A stretch of DNA of 64,000 nt, taken from the NCBI RefSeq assembly GCF_024494725.1, contig NZ_JANHDK010000001.1, positions 1,116,001 to 1,180,000 on the forward strand, in the 5' to 3' direction. This stretch comes from Haloplanus ruber (GTDB lineage Archaea > Halobacteriota > Halobacteria > Halobacteriales > Haloferacaceae). Numbering within the stretch: the first letter of the stretch is position 1; every line of letters begins with the position of its first letter. The notes under the pieces were generated by a model. That model was not told the origin of the DNA and did not search any database. It saw only the letters and a list, made by a program, of their open reading frames with translations. Both the position numbers and the translations under genes were made by a program. Shown here piece after piece: positions 1 to 8,462 of the stretch.

Positions 1-1452
1 TACGCCGATCTGAGGGGGGTCGCGGCGCGACTCGGCAACCGATCTGTCGAGGTTCGGGCGGGGGCAGTCGCGACCTACGGAGTCAACCCGCCGGGAAGCC
101 TGTCGACCACCCTCCGCAAACGGCAGGCGACGCTCGTCGACCCGCCCGAACGGTACCAGGGCGTGGCGGATCGGGCGCGCGTCAACGCACGGGTCGCGTT
201 GCTCAACGCGACGATAGCTCGGCTAGATCGCCGCGCGAAGGCACACGAACGGACGAAAGAGGCGTTTGGCGACGTCCTCGGTCGAGTTGGCGTCGAATCT
301 CCCCAGACACTCGGGCAGATCTTCGAGGCGCGCAACACGCCGATCACGGCTCCGCAGGGTCGGCTCGCGGGTCGGCCGCCCGGCGGCCCCGTCGGCGTCG
401 TCCCCGACGGCTCGCCAGCCTACCTCACCGTCGAGTCGGTGAGTCACGACCGGGCGCATGCCGTGGCGCCGTCGCGCTCGTATCGCCCGCTGGCGACGAA
501 GAACGTCAACCTGTTCGTGGCGCCGTACGGGGACGCGGCGGACGTGGTGTCGGCGCCGGCGACCGACGGTGTCTCGCGGGTTCGGCTACGGACCGCCGCA
601 CGGGTGCTCGTGGCGGCCGAACCGGTTGCGAACGACTCGGTTCGCGAGCAACGGCGCGCCCTCTCGCGGGCCGTCGCGTCGTCGGTCGGTCGGGTGCGGG
701 CGCGGACACGCCGTGCCGTCCAGAACGAGACGCGACTCACGCGACCGGAGGCTGCGGCGGCAGTCGCGGCCGGCTTCGACCGGTGGGAGGGGCCCGGACG
801 GCGGGCGCTCGCCGCGACCAACGGCTCGCTCGCCGCGGCGATAGCCGTCGCCGCGGGTCGCCGGGATGAGGCCCCACGGTCGGATCGCGTCGGTCGACTG
901 GAGCGGCGACTCGACGCCGCCATCGCCGAGAGTCTACGTCACGACGCGACGACTGTCGCGGAGACGGTGGTGGCGCGGACACTGACGCGGGTGCGGGACC
1001 GGGCACTGGCACGGGCGAGCGAGGCGGCGACGGACCGACTCGCCCGTGGCCGTCTGAACGAGACGCTCGGTGTGGTGCCAGCCGGGTTTCCGGTCGCCCC
1101 CGTCCCGGGGTACTGGTACGCGACGGTCAACGTCTGGGCGGTGCAGGTCCGGGGCGCCTACGCGCGGTTCACGCTCCGAACCCAACGCGGCGCGCCGACA
1201 CCCGGGGGTGCGATCCGGTATGTGCGCGACGGCTCGACGGTTCGGGTGGACGTCGACGGCGACGGACGAGCCGAGCGTCTCGGCCGCGACGAACGGATCG
1301 ACTTCCGGACGCGGACGGTCGTCGCCGTCGCGGTTCCACCCGGTCGGAGCGGCGTGGGCGACGTCAACGGCAACGCCGACGAGCGAGGGGGGAGTTGGCC
1401 GGAGCCTGGATGTACGTCTTGGGCAGTCGAGGACTGTCCCGCCGCGGAGTGA
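1..1452 (+). CDS. DUF7286-like haloarchaeal protein, 3' part
   Basis: The reading frame is open from base 1, so the start lies upstream of the window; about 483 residues are visible. The product is rich in Ala, Arg and Val, with a mid region of long amphipathic helices that could form coiled coils. Its C-terminal third contains a PVPGYWYATVNVW segment followed by a beta-rich tail that includes DVDGDGRAERLGRDERIDF. This pattern fits the DUF7286 family, which as I recall is found beside type IV pilus or secretion-like genes in haloarchaea; those neighbours would be upstream and are not visible. The function is unknown. The last residues before the stop are poor in secondary structure. The family assignment is from memory of the sequence style, so it is moderate. 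Confidence 0.7.
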   Translation, partial: YADLRGVAARLGNRSVEVRAGAVATYGVNPPGSLSTTLRKRQATLVDPPERYQGVADRARVNARVALLNATIARLDRRAKAHERTKEAFGDVLGRVGVESPQTLGQIFEARNTPITAPQGRLAGRPPGGPVGVVPDGSPAYLTVESVSHDRAHAVAPSRSYRPLATKNVNLFVAPYGDAADVVSAPATDGVSRVRLRTAARVLVAAEPVANDSVREQRRALSRAVASSVGRVRARTRRAVQNETRLTRPEAAAAVAAGFDRWEGPGRRALAATNGSLAAAIAVAAGRRDEAPRSDRVGRLERRLDAAIAESLRHDATTVAETVVARTLTRVRDRALARASEAATDRLARGRLNETLGVVPAGFPVAPVPGYWYATVNVWAVQVRGAYARFTLRTQRGAPTPGGAIRYVRDGSTVRVDVDGDGRAERLGRDERIDFRTRTVVAVAVPPGRSGVGDVNGNADERGGSWPEPGCTSWAVEDCPAAE

Positions 1453-1484
1453 AGCCTTTTGATGGCGGGGCACCCATCGAACGT

Positions 1485-1916
1485 ATGCTCCACGAAGCGG
1501 TCGACGAACCGGAGACGCTGTCCCCCCAACAACTTCGCGACGCCTACGACGCCGAACTCCGTGCCGTGATCGATGCACAAGGAATCGAACGGGTCGCCAC
1601 GGCGGCGGACCTCCCGGCCGAAACGGTCGCTGCGCTCGCTGGCGGGGAGTCCCCGTCGGTGACGCTGTCGGAAGCCGCGGCGGTTCTCGCGGCCGACTCC
1701 GAGGGCCGAGACGCGAACGCCATCGTACAGGAGGTCCGTGACTACCTGCTGATGGGAATGACGACTGGCGTCCTCGATGTCGACACCATCGCCTCGAACG
1801 TCGACCTTGACCTCTCTGGGCAGGAGATCCAACAGGCCATCGAGGGGCGGATTCGGCTGACACTCGACGAACTCGCATCGATCCACCGCTACGTGGCGGA
1901 GCGGTCGTCCCCCTAA
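1485..1916 (+). CDS. DUF5791 family protein
   Basis: The product is a 143-residue acidic protein beginning MLHEAVDEPETLSPQQLRD. Residues 30-75 resemble a helix-turn-helix core (ERVATAADLPAETVAALAGG), and the C-terminal half carries a conserved LLMGMTTGVLDVD segment and a LDELASIHRYVAERS end. This fits the haloarchaeal DUF5791 family, whose function is not established. The start at 1485 is preferred over an upstream in-frame codon at 1395 because the latter lies inside the preceding gene. The downstream epimerase gene starts 5 nt after the stop, so the two are probably co-transcribed. A regulatory or nucleic-acid-related role is only an inference from the helical pattern. Confidence 0.8.
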   Translation: MLHEAVDEPETLSPQQLRDAYDAELRAVIDAQGIERVATAADLPAETVAALAGGESPSVTLSEAAAVLAADSEGRDANAIVQEVRDYLLMGMTTGVLDVDTIASNVDLDLSGQEIQQAIEGRIRLTLDELASIHRYVAERSSP

Positions 1917-1921
1917 TCACC

Positions 1922-2803
1922 GTGCAGGTCGCCATTTTAGGGTGTGGATACGTCGGTCTCCGCCTCGGGCGCCAGTTGACTGACGAGGGTCACGACGTCG
2001 TCGGCGTCCGCCGGTCGGACGCCGGCCTCGACGCCATCGCGGACGCGGGGTTCGAAGCCGTCCGCGCGGATCTGACGGACGCCGCGTCGCTCACCGCGGT
2101 CCCCGACGCCGACTGGCTGGTGTACGCCGCGAGCGCGGGTGGCCGGGGAAGCGATGCGGCACGCGCGGCGTACGTCGAGGGGCTACGAACCGTCGTCGAG
2201 ACGTTCGGCGAGCGGGCGTCACCGCCGGATCGACTGGTGTACACGTCGAGCACCGGCGTGTACGGCGATCACGACGGCGACTGGGTCGACGAGTCGACGA
2301 CGCCCGACCCTGCGACGGAGCGACAGCGCGTCCTGCGTGAGGCCGAACGGGTCGCCCTGTCGGAGACGGCCGACCGGGGAATCGACGGGACGGTCGTCAG
2401 GTTCGGTGGGCTCTACGGCCCGAACCGCTACCGGATGGACCGGTACCTCGACGGCCCAGTGACGGATGGCTACCTCAACTCGATCCACGGCGACGACGCG
2501 GCGGGTGCCGTGGCCCACCTTCTGACCGCGGACGCCGCCCGCGACGAGGTGGTACTCGGCGTCGACGACGAACCGGTCTCGAAGTGGGCGTTCGCGGACT
2601 GGCTGGCCGAGCAGTGTGGCGTCTCGCCGCCGAAGAAGTGGACGGTAGCGGAACGCGCGGCGGCGGAAGGCGGGGTGAGTCGCCGTGCCCGCGCCAACAA
2701 GCGGTGTGCCAACGACCGGCTCCGCGAACTCGGGTACGACTTCCGCTATCCGACCGTTCGCGAGGGCTATCGGCCGGCGATCCGGGCGTTTCGAGAGGGC
2801 TGA
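1922..2803 (+). CDS. SDR-family NAD(P)-dependent epimerase/dehydratase
   Basis: The product is a 293-residue protein with a GTG start. The N-terminus AILGCGYVGLRLGRQL is a Rossmann nucleotide-binding loop, DLTDAASL follows as the adenine-side acidic motif, and YTSSTGVYGDHDGDWVDE contains the SDR active-site Ser/Thr and Tyr region. The second half (VVRFGGLYGPNR, SIHGDDAAGAVAHLL) matches extended SDRs of the NAD-dependent epimerase/dehydratase group, closest in style to the YeeZ-like proteins. The substrate cannot be told from sequence. The gene follows the DUF5791 gene by 5 nt and probably shares its transcript. It is full length for the family. Confidence 0.85.
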   Translation: MQVAILGCGYVGLRLGRQLTDEGHDVVGVRRSDAGLDAIADAGFEAVRADLTDAASLTAVPDADWLVYAASAGGRGSDAARAAYVEGLRTVVETFGERASPPDRLVYTSSTGVYGDHDGDWVDESTTPDPATERQRVLREAERVALSETADRGIDGTVVRFGGLYGPNRYRMDRYLDGPVTDGYLNSIHGDDAAGAVAHLLTADAARDEVVLGVDDEPVSKWAFADWLAEQCGVSPPKKWTVAERAAAEGGVSRRARANKRCANDRLRELGYDFRYPTVREGYRPAIRAFREG

Positions 2804-2879
2804 ACGGACGCAAATTGCGTCGGGTTCGGAGCGACATAATAGGAGAATACTCTTACCGCTCGGTACTGTCGGGGAGGGT

Positions 2880-4037
2880 ATGTCGGTCGCACCCGCGGAG
2901 GTCGTCGAGCGGGCGGTGACGGTCGCGCGGTCGCACCCGGAACTGGTGGCCACGCTACTCGTCGTCACTGTCGTGCTGGTCGGCGGGGGGTTCCTCCTCC
3001 ACCGGCTCACCCGCCCGTCCGGGGTTCGGTTCGCATCGCTGCTGGCCGACCGCGAGGAGGTGGTGGTACTCACGCATCCGAACCCCGACCCGGACGCGAT
3101 GGCCGCGGCGATGGGTGTCGTCTCACTCGCCGAACAGGTCGATACGGCGGCGACCATCCGGTTTCCAGGGCAGATCCGCCACCAAGAGAACCGCACGTTT
3201 CGAAACGTCCTGGACGTAACTCTCAAACGGATCGAACGGGCGGCGGATCTCGACACGAGCGCGGTGATTCTCGTCGATCACAGCCACCCGCGGGGGTTCA
3301 TCGGGTCGGAGGAGGTTCGCCCGCTGGCAGTCGTGGATCACCACCCGAGCGACGGGCGCGGCGAGGCGTTCACCGACGTACGGAGCGAGTACGGCGCCTG
3401 TGCGAGCGTGATCGCGGAATACTTCCAGGATCTCAACGCGACGCCGGTCGCACCGGACGACCGCGAGAGTGAGATAGACGCGTCGTACGTGGTGCCCTCG
3501 GAGGTGGCGACCGGCCTCTTTTTCGGCGTGCTCACCGACACGAACCGACTCACGAGCGGGACCGTCTCGGCCGACCTCGACGCGAGCGCCTATCTCTCGC
3601 CTGGCGTCGACGAGAGCCTACTCGACCGCATCGCGAACCCGCAGGTGAGTGCGGAGGTGTTGGAGGTCAAGGCGACCGCTATCGAGGAACGCGAGGTGAG
3701 CGGCGCCTTCGCGATCAGCGACGTCGGAACCGTCTCGAACGTGGATGCGATCCCGCAAGCGGTCGACGAACTCATCCGCCTCGAAGGGATCACGGCCGCC
3801 ATCGTCTGTGGCATCCGTAACGGCACGCTCTATCTCTCCGGGCGATCCCGTGACGACCGGGTTCACATGGGACGGGCGATCAAGGCCGCACTCGACGACG
3901 TCCCGGACGCGAGCGGTGGGGGCCACGCCCGTATGGGAGGAGGACAGGTGCCCATCGACGACGGCGACTTCGTCTGGCCGGCACGGCGGGCGACGCTCAC
4001 CGACCGCCTGCGTCGGGCGCTCGAAGGCGACGTGTGA
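2880..4037 (+). CDS. Membrane-anchored DHH family phosphoesterase
   Basis: The product is 385 residues. One hydrophobic segment at about residues 22-40 (VATLLVVTVVLVGGGFLL) would anchor it in the membrane with the catalytic part in the cytoplasm. The DHH domain begins near residue 57 with THPNPDPDAMAAAMGV, followed by VDHSHPRG and VVDHHPS, which supply the metal-binding Asp and His residues. A DHHA1 domain closes the protein with the GGGHARMGGG substrate loop. Family members hydrolyse nanoRNA, cyclic dinucleotides or related phosphoesters, and which applies here is unknown. The ATG at 2880 is chosen because the longer frame to 2685 overlaps the previous gene and because a TATA-like CTTACC lies about 27 nt upstream. 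Confidence 0.88.
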   Translation: MSVAPAEVVERAVTVARSHPELVATLLVVTVVLVGGGFLLHRLTRPSGVRFASLLADREEVVVLTHPNPDPDAMAAAMGVVSLAEQVDTAATIRFPGQIRHQENRTFRNVLDVTLKRIERAADLDTSAVILVDHSHPRGFIGSEEVRPLAVVDHHPSDGRGEAFTDVRSEYGACASVIAEYFQDLNATPVAPDDRESEIDASYVVPSEVATGLFFGVLTDTNRLTSGTVSADLDASAYLSPGVDESLLDRIANPQVSAEVLEVKATAIEEREVSGAFAISDVGTVSNVDAIPQAVDELIRLEGITAAIVCGIRNGTLYLSGRSRDDRVHMGRAIKAALDDVPDASGGGHARMGGGQVPIDDGDFVWPARRATLTDRLRRALEGDV

Positions 4038-4076
4038 TGGCCCACCCCTTTTATTCCGATCACGCGTAGCGAGCAC

Positions 4077-5165
4077 ATGGCGACTTCGCGCGGCACCTGG
4101 GGGTATCGGGACCGCTTCGGTGACGGCTTCGGCCGGACCTACTTCCGGCGGTTCGGTCCCGGCGTCGTCTCCAGCGTCGGCCTCGGCACGTATCTGGGCG
4201 AGGCGAGCGAGGCCGTCGACGACGGATACGAGCGGGCACTGGTTGCCGGCCTCGAAGGTGGGTGTAACGTCGTCGACACCGCCTCCAACTACCGGTGTGG
4301 ACGGAGCGAACGTGTCGTCGGGCGGGCGCTAGAGCGGGCCGAGGTCGACCGGTCGGCCGTCGTCGTCGCCACCAAGGGCGGATTTCTCCCCTTCGACGGC
4401 GACCAGCCCGACGACCCCGCCGCCGCCCTCAGAGAGCGGTTCGTCGACGACGGCCCGGTCGACCCCGCGGACCTCGTAGCCGGTCAGCACTGCATCGCCC
4501 CCGATTTCATCGATGCGATGGTCGACCGCTCACTCGACCGACTCGGCGTCGAGACGGTCGACTGTTACTACGTCCACAACCCCGAGACACAGCTTCGGAC
4601 GCGCTCGCGCGCGGCGGTGTACGACCAGCTCGAAGCGACGTTCGAGCGGCTGGAACGCCGGGTCGACGCCGGCGAGGTCGGGGGCTACGGAGTGGCAACC
4701 TGGGAAGCGTTCCGGCGACCGCCGGACCACGACGACCACCTGTCGCTCCCGACGGTGATCGAACGCGCCCGCCGGGCCGCCGAGACGGTCGGCCGGGACG
4801 AGTGTGGGTTCGCGGCGATCCAACTTCCCTTCAACGTCGTCATGGCCGACGCGTTCACCACGCAGGCCCACGATTTCAAGGGGGAGCGACGGTCGGCCCT
4901 AGCGGTGGCTCACGCGCTCGATGTGGACGTCTTCACCAGCGCCAGCCTCGCACAGGGCGACCTGATAGACGGGCTTCCGGCGGGCGTCGACGCCGAACTC
5001 GGCGGCGATACGCCCGCCCAGCGGGCGCTCAACTTCGCCCGGAGTGCACCGGCAGTCACCTGTGCGCTCGTGGGGACGAGCGACCCGGATCACGTCGCCG
5101 AGAACGTCGCCGCGGGAACCTTCGACCCGCTCGGCGCGCGGGCGTTCGACGCCGTCTTCGAGTGA
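4077..5165 (+). CDS. Aldo/keto reductase family oxidoreductase
   Basis: The product is 362 residues. It shows aldo/keto reductase features: GLGTYLGE near the N-terminus, NVVDTASNYRCGRSERVVG (Asp and Tyr of the active site), VVVATKGGF (Lys), and DCYYVHNPETQ in place of the usual DxxxxHxP strand. The C-terminal PAVTCALVGTSDPDHVAENV matches the NADPH-binding end of the barrel. Length is a little above the family norm because of an insertion around residues 115-150 (DGPVDPADLVAGQHCIAPDFI). The physiological substrate is unknown. It stands alone between genes on the same and opposite strands. Confidence 0.87.
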   Translation: MATSRGTWGYRDRFGDGFGRTYFRRFGPGVVSSVGLGTYLGEASEAVDDGYERALVAGLEGGCNVVDTASNYRCGRSERVVGRALERAEVDRSAVVVATKGGFLPFDGDQPDDPAAALRERFVDDGPVDPADLVAGQHCIAPDFIDAMVDRSLDRLGVETVDCYYVHNPETQLRTRSRAAVYDQLEATFERLERRVDAGEVGGYGVATWEAFRRPPDHDDHLSLPTVIERARRAAETVGRDECGFAAIQLPFNVVMADAFTTQAHDFKGERRSALAVAHALDVDVFTSASLAQGDLIDGLPAGVDAELGGDTPAQRALNFARSAPAVTCALVGTSDPDHVAENVAAGTFDPLGARAFDAVFE

Positions 5166-5203
5166 CCGGGGTAGCGAAGCGTCGAAATCCCTGGAATCGG
5201 CGA

Positions 5204-5374
5204 CTACCGCAAGTCCTTCCACTCTCGCCCGCACTCGGGACAGGAGCGAACCGCGAACACCTCGTCCGGATCGTCCTGCTTTTTGAGCACCTTCTCACAC
5301 TCCGCGCAGGTGAGTCGCTCGTAGGTGTCCTTGACGAGTTCGCCGTCACGGAGCCCTTTGCGGGTCGATTTCAT
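5204..5374 (-). CDS. HVO_0758-type small zinc finger protein
   Basis: The product is a 56-residue protein, MKSTRKGLRDGELVKDTYER at the N-terminus, with two CxxC pairs (CAECEKVL and CPECGREW) that form one zinc ribbon. It matches the haloarchaeal HVO_0758 family of very small zinc finger proteins. The longer frame reaching 5518 is rejected because its extra N-terminal part is not protein-like and overlaps the divergent gene at 5475. Small zinc ribbons of this kind are thought to mediate protein or nucleic acid contacts, but no role is proven for this one. Confidence 0.88.
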   Translation of the reverse strand: MKSTRKGLRDGELVKDTYERLTCAECEKVLKKQDDPDEVFAVRSCPECGREWKDLR

Positions 5375-5474
5375 GTGCCACTCTTGTGCGCCCCGGTTTA
5401 AAAAACGATCCGGCCACCGCGCCGCTGTCTCGGCACCCGCGGGCTTTTGTCCGCCCCGTCCCGAAACGGGGGTG

Positions 5475-6572
5475 ATGGAGTACGTCCAGGAACGCGTGAC
5501 GACGCTCCACGACCTCACCGATCCGACGCCGGCGGCGCCGACCGACCGGGCGACGGTGGTCGTCCCGATGACCGAACGCGAGTACGCCGGGCTGGCGCCG
5601 GATCGTGTCCTTTCGGAGTTGGAGCAGGTCGATCCGGCCCAGGTCGTCGTGCCGCTTCGAGCGCCGAGCGACCGCGTCGCGCCCTTTGCCGACTGGCTGT
5701 CCGACTACGACCTTCCGCTGTCGGTCCTCTGGTGTAACGGACCGCAACTGGAGGGGCTACTCGACGACCACGGCCTCGACGGCGAAGCCGGCAAAGGGCG
5801 AGACGTGTGGCTTGGACTGGGACAGGCGCTCGACGGGGAGTACGTCGTCGTTCACGACGCCGACACGAAGAGCTACTCTCGGGCCGACGTAGCACGCCTG
5901 CTCTACCCGCTCGCGGAGGGCAACGACTTCTCGAAGGGCTACTACGCCCGGGTCGAGAACGGACGCCTCTACGGTCGGCTGTTCCGGCTCTTTTTCGTCC
6001 CGCTGGTGCGGGCGCTCCAAGATGCGACGGGCTATGATTCGCCGGTGTTGCGGTATCTGGAGTCGTTTCGGTACGCGCTGGCGGGCGAGTTCGCGGCGAC
6101 GACGGAGCTGGCGGCACGCCTGCGGACCCAGCGGTCGTGGGGGCTGGAGGTCGGCACCCTCGGCGACGCCTTCGACCACGCCGGCTTCTCCGGGAGCGCA
6201 CAGGTCGACCTCGGGACGTACGAACACGACCACCGGGCGGTGAGCGGGCCAACCGGACTCTCGGATATGAGTCGTCACGTGGCGGCGGCGCTCTTTCGGG
6301 CCGTCGCCGACCACGGGGTCGATCCCAACTACGACACCCTCCCCGACCGCTACCGCGAGGCCGCCCGCTCGCTCGTTCGGAGCTACGAACTCGACGCGGG
6401 GTTCAACGGACTCGGATACGACCGAGGGAACGAACTCGAACAGGTAGAGACCTACGCGGCGGCCATCGAGCCACTGGGACCGGACCGCCGACTCCCGGCG
6501 TGGGCCGACGCGCCGGTGTCGCCGGCGGAGGTGTCCGCGGCCGCCGAAGCCGACCTGGAGTCGGCCCGATGA
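5475..6572 (+). CDS. GpgS-like family 81-type glycosyltransferase
   Basis: The product is 365 residues. The N-terminal GT-A fold has VVVPMTEREYAG, and EYVVVHDADTKSYSRADVARL supplies the metal-binding DxD (DAD). The overall architecture resembles glucosyl-3-phosphoglycerate synthases, which make compatible-solute or methylglucose precursors; whether that is the reaction here is inference. There are no signal peptide or clear membrane spans except a mildly hydrophobic LFRLFFVPLVRAL. The stop overlaps the ATG of the DUF7109 gene by ATGA, so the two are translationally coupled. The ATG at 5475 is preferred over the upstream in-frame codon at 5325, which lies inside the opposite-strand zinc finger gene. 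Confidence 0.75.
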   Translation: MEYVQERVTTLHDLTDPTPAAPTDRATVVVPMTEREYAGLAPDRVLSELEQVDPAQVVVPLRAPSDRVAPFADWLSDYDLPLSVLWCNGPQLEGLLDDHGLDGEAGKGRDVWLGLGQALDGEYVVVHDADTKSYSRADVARLLYPLAEGNDFSKGYYARVENGRLYGRLFRLFFVPLVRALQDATGYDSPVLRYLESFRYALAGEFAATTELAARLRTQRSWGLEVGTLGDAFDHAGFSGSAQVDLGTYEHDHRAVSGPTGLSDMSRHVAAALFRAVADHGVDPNYDTLPDRYREAARSLVRSYELDAGFNGLGYDRGNELEQVETYAAAIEPLGPDRRLPAWADAPVSPAEVSAAAEADLESAR

Positions 6573-7054
6573 TCCCGACCGACACCGGCGACGAACTCGC
6601 CGGCGTCGCGGACCTCTTCGGCGCGGTGACCCGCGAAGAACTCGAGTCCGCACTGGGCGAACTCGCCTTCAAGCGCGGCGAGGCGGTCGACACCGACGCG
6701 GCGAGCGAGGCGGTCGACGCGGCCGTCGAGAACTACTACCTCGTCACCCTCGAACCCGACGGAGACGCGCCGACGCTGCTCGCACCGGGACCCGCGGCCT
6801 TCCCCGCGCTCCCCGAGAGTGCGGAGGATCTACCGCATATTCTCGATGTCCCCGACCGGGACCCGGATCGAGAGGCGCTCGTCGCGGCCGCGGAACAGCG
6901 GTTTCGCGCCGACGCTGCCCGCGCGGTCGACGACGACGACGCCGAGCGGATCGAGCGACTGCTCGACGTGAGCTACGACCTGGAGACGTGGGGCGGGGGG
7001 GACGTCGGTGACGTCCGCACCCGCCTCGACGACGCGACGGCAAACCACAACTGA
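6569..7054 (+). CDS. DUF7109 family protein
   Basis: The product is a 161-residue acidic protein that begins MIPTDTGDELAGVADLFGAV. It is mostly helical, with a VTREELESALGELAFKRG segment and an ENYYLVTLE strand, and I assign it to the haloarchaeal DUF7109 family. There is no cysteine cluster, membrane span or known catalytic motif. Its start codon overlaps the stop of the glycosyltransferase gene, and the Nudix gene follows within about 70 nt. The function is unknown. Confidence 0.78.
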   Translation: MIPTDTGDELAGVADLFGAVTREELESALGELAFKRGEAVDTDAASEAVDAAVENYYLVTLEPDGDAPTLLAPGPAAFPALPESAEDLPHILDVPDRDPDREALVAAAEQRFRADAARAVDDDDAERIERLLDVSYDLETWGGGDVGDVRTRLDDATANHN

Positions 7055-7122
7055 AACCACCCCTCCGTGTGTAGGTGGTGACGAGCCACGAGTTCGGCGC
7101 CCGAACCGACACCCACCACACC

Positions 7123-7728
7123 ATGCGCATGGACCTGTCAGCTGTCGTCGATCACACCCCACAGAGTATCGACGACGCCGGACGCGAGGCGGCGGTCGTC
7201 GCGCCCGTCGTCGACCGGAGCGACGGCGACGCGCTCCTGTTCACCAAGCGAGCCGACCACCTCGGTGAACACGCAGGACAGATGAGTTTCCCCGGCGGCG
7301 GTCGCGAACCGAGTGATGCCGACCTGGAGGCGACCGCTCGCCGCGAGGCCAACGAGGAGATCGGCCTCCGATCCGACGAGATCGAGGTCGTCGGCCGCCT
7401 CGACGATATCCCGACGGTCAGCGAGTACGCCGTCCGCCCGTTCGTCTCGCGGGTCCCGGATCGAACCTACGTCCCCGACGAACGCGAGGTCGCTGAAATC
7501 GCGGTCCTACCGGTCGCGGCGCTCACCGACCTCGACAACTACGAATCCGAACGCCGGGATCACCCCCACTACGGGGAGATCCGTCTGCACTTCTTCCGCG
7601 TCGACGGCTACACCGTCTGGGGCGCGACCGGTCGGATGCTCGTCCAGTTGCTGGAACTCGCGACCGACTGGGAGATGCCGCCCGAGGTCGACCGGGTCGT
7701 TGGTTCCGACGCCGACTTTCCGGTCTGA
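7123..7728 (+). CDS. CoA pyrophosphatase-type Nudix hydrolase
   Basis: The product is 201 residues. The Nudix box runs from about residue 60 to 83 and keeps GGGREPSD, then REANEEIGL, with the metal-binding Glu residues. The preceding TKRADHLGEHAGQMSFPGG is the extra motif (QxSFPGG) typical of CoA/acyl-CoA pyrophosphatases (NUDT7/NudL group), which cleave CoA to 4'-phosphopantetheine and 3',5'-ADP. Full length for the family. The start at 7123 gives MRMDLSAVV; a GTG at 7075 in the same frame is possible but adds a Thr/His-rich stretch that looks non-coding. It probably shares a transcript with the DUF7109 gene. Confidence 0.88.
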   Translation: MRMDLSAVVDHTPQSIDDAGREAAVVAPVVDRSDGDALLFTKRADHLGEHAGQMSFPGGGREPSDADLEATARREANEEIGLRSDEIEVVGRLDDIPTVSEYAVRPFVSRVPDRTYVPDEREVAEIAVLPVAALTDLDNYESERRDHPHYGEIRLHFFRVDGYTVWGATGRMLVQLLELATDWEMPPEVDRVVGSDADFPV

Positions 7729-7738
7729 TCGCCGGGAG

Positions 7739-8194
7739 TTACTCGGCGTCGGCGTCCGTTTCGTCGTCTCCCTCGTCCGCCTCCGCCTCCGTGTGGACCG
7801 CCACGTCCGTCCCGTGTGCCCGCTTTGGCACCTCGACGCTGAGCGTCCCGTTGTCGGTCAGCGTCGCCGAGGCCCCGTCGGCGTCGACGTGGGCGTCCGG
7901 CGGCAGGCGCGCGCGGCCATCGAGGGAGAGCCCTCGTCCCGGGAACCGCATCTCGAAGCCCTCGTGGAAGTCACGGAAGCGGTCGAGGCGAACCTGCACC
8001 TCGCCTTCGACGTAGCGCACCTGCACGTCGCTCCGGGTGACTCCCGGCGCGTCGAAGACGACGAGGTACGCGTCCTCGGATTCGAGCACGTCGTAGGAGA
8101 GTGGCCGGCGCTCCTGGACCTTCCCGACGCCACGCCCGACGCGTTCGAGAACGGCGTTGGCCGCCGACTTTCCAAACTCCTTGAACCCGGTCAT
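7739..8194 (-). CDS. Hsp20/alpha-crystallin family small heat shock protein
   Basis: The product is 151 residues. The alpha-crystallin domain spans about residues 33-125: YDVLESEDAYLVVFDAPGV is the first strand pair and NGTLSVEVPKR is the conserved A-x-x-n-GxL end. A short N-terminal region precedes it, and the tail after residue 130 is almost all Asp and Glu, so no I-x-I oligomerisation motif is seen. Such proteins hold unfolded clients without ATP. The start codon overlaps the stop of the upstream DUF7559 gene by TCAT on the plus strand, so the pair is co-transcribed from the promoter near 8374. Confidence 0.88.
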   Translation of the reverse strand: MTGFKEFGKSAANAVLERVGRGVGKVQERRPLSYDVLESEDAYLVVFDAPGVTRSDVQVRYVEGEVQVRLDRFRDFHEGFEMRFPGRGLSLDGRARLPPDAHVDADGASATLTDNGTLSVEVPKRAHGTDVAVHTEAEADEGDDETDADAE

Positions 8195-8349
8195 AGTTCG
8201 ATCTCGTCGAGGCAGTCGGTCCCTCCACAGAGCGGACAGGAGAGGTCGGCGACGGTGTGGTCGTCGGCGATGTCGTAGGTGTAGTGGTTCTCGAACATAT
8301 CGAGTTCACAGTCGTCGCTGGTACACTTGATCTCCTTCGTGGCGGGCAT
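8191..8349 (-). CDS. DUF7559 family small zinc-binding protein
   Basis: The product is 52 residues and begins MPATKEIKCTSDDCELDMFE. Two cysteine pairs (CTSDDC and CPLCGGTDC) suggest one zinc site. It matches the haloarchaeal DUF7559 family. A TATA-like ACTTATGA on the minus strand lies at 8374-8380, about 27 nt before the ATG at 8349, which supports a leaderless transcript and rules out the longer start at 8376. It is the first gene of a two-gene unit with the Hsp20 gene. Confidence 0.85.
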   Translation of the reverse strand: MPATKEIKCTSDDCELDMFENHYTYDIADDHTVADLSCPLCGGTDCLDEIEL

Positions 8350-8462
8350 ACGCGGAGGTAGTGCCGCGACCGTCATAAGTGGCGTGGAGGCGGTGAGGGC
8401 GCCGCCGTAACCGAGCGACGCGCACGAACACGGTTTTACGCGTCGGCCGCCAACCGGCGTCT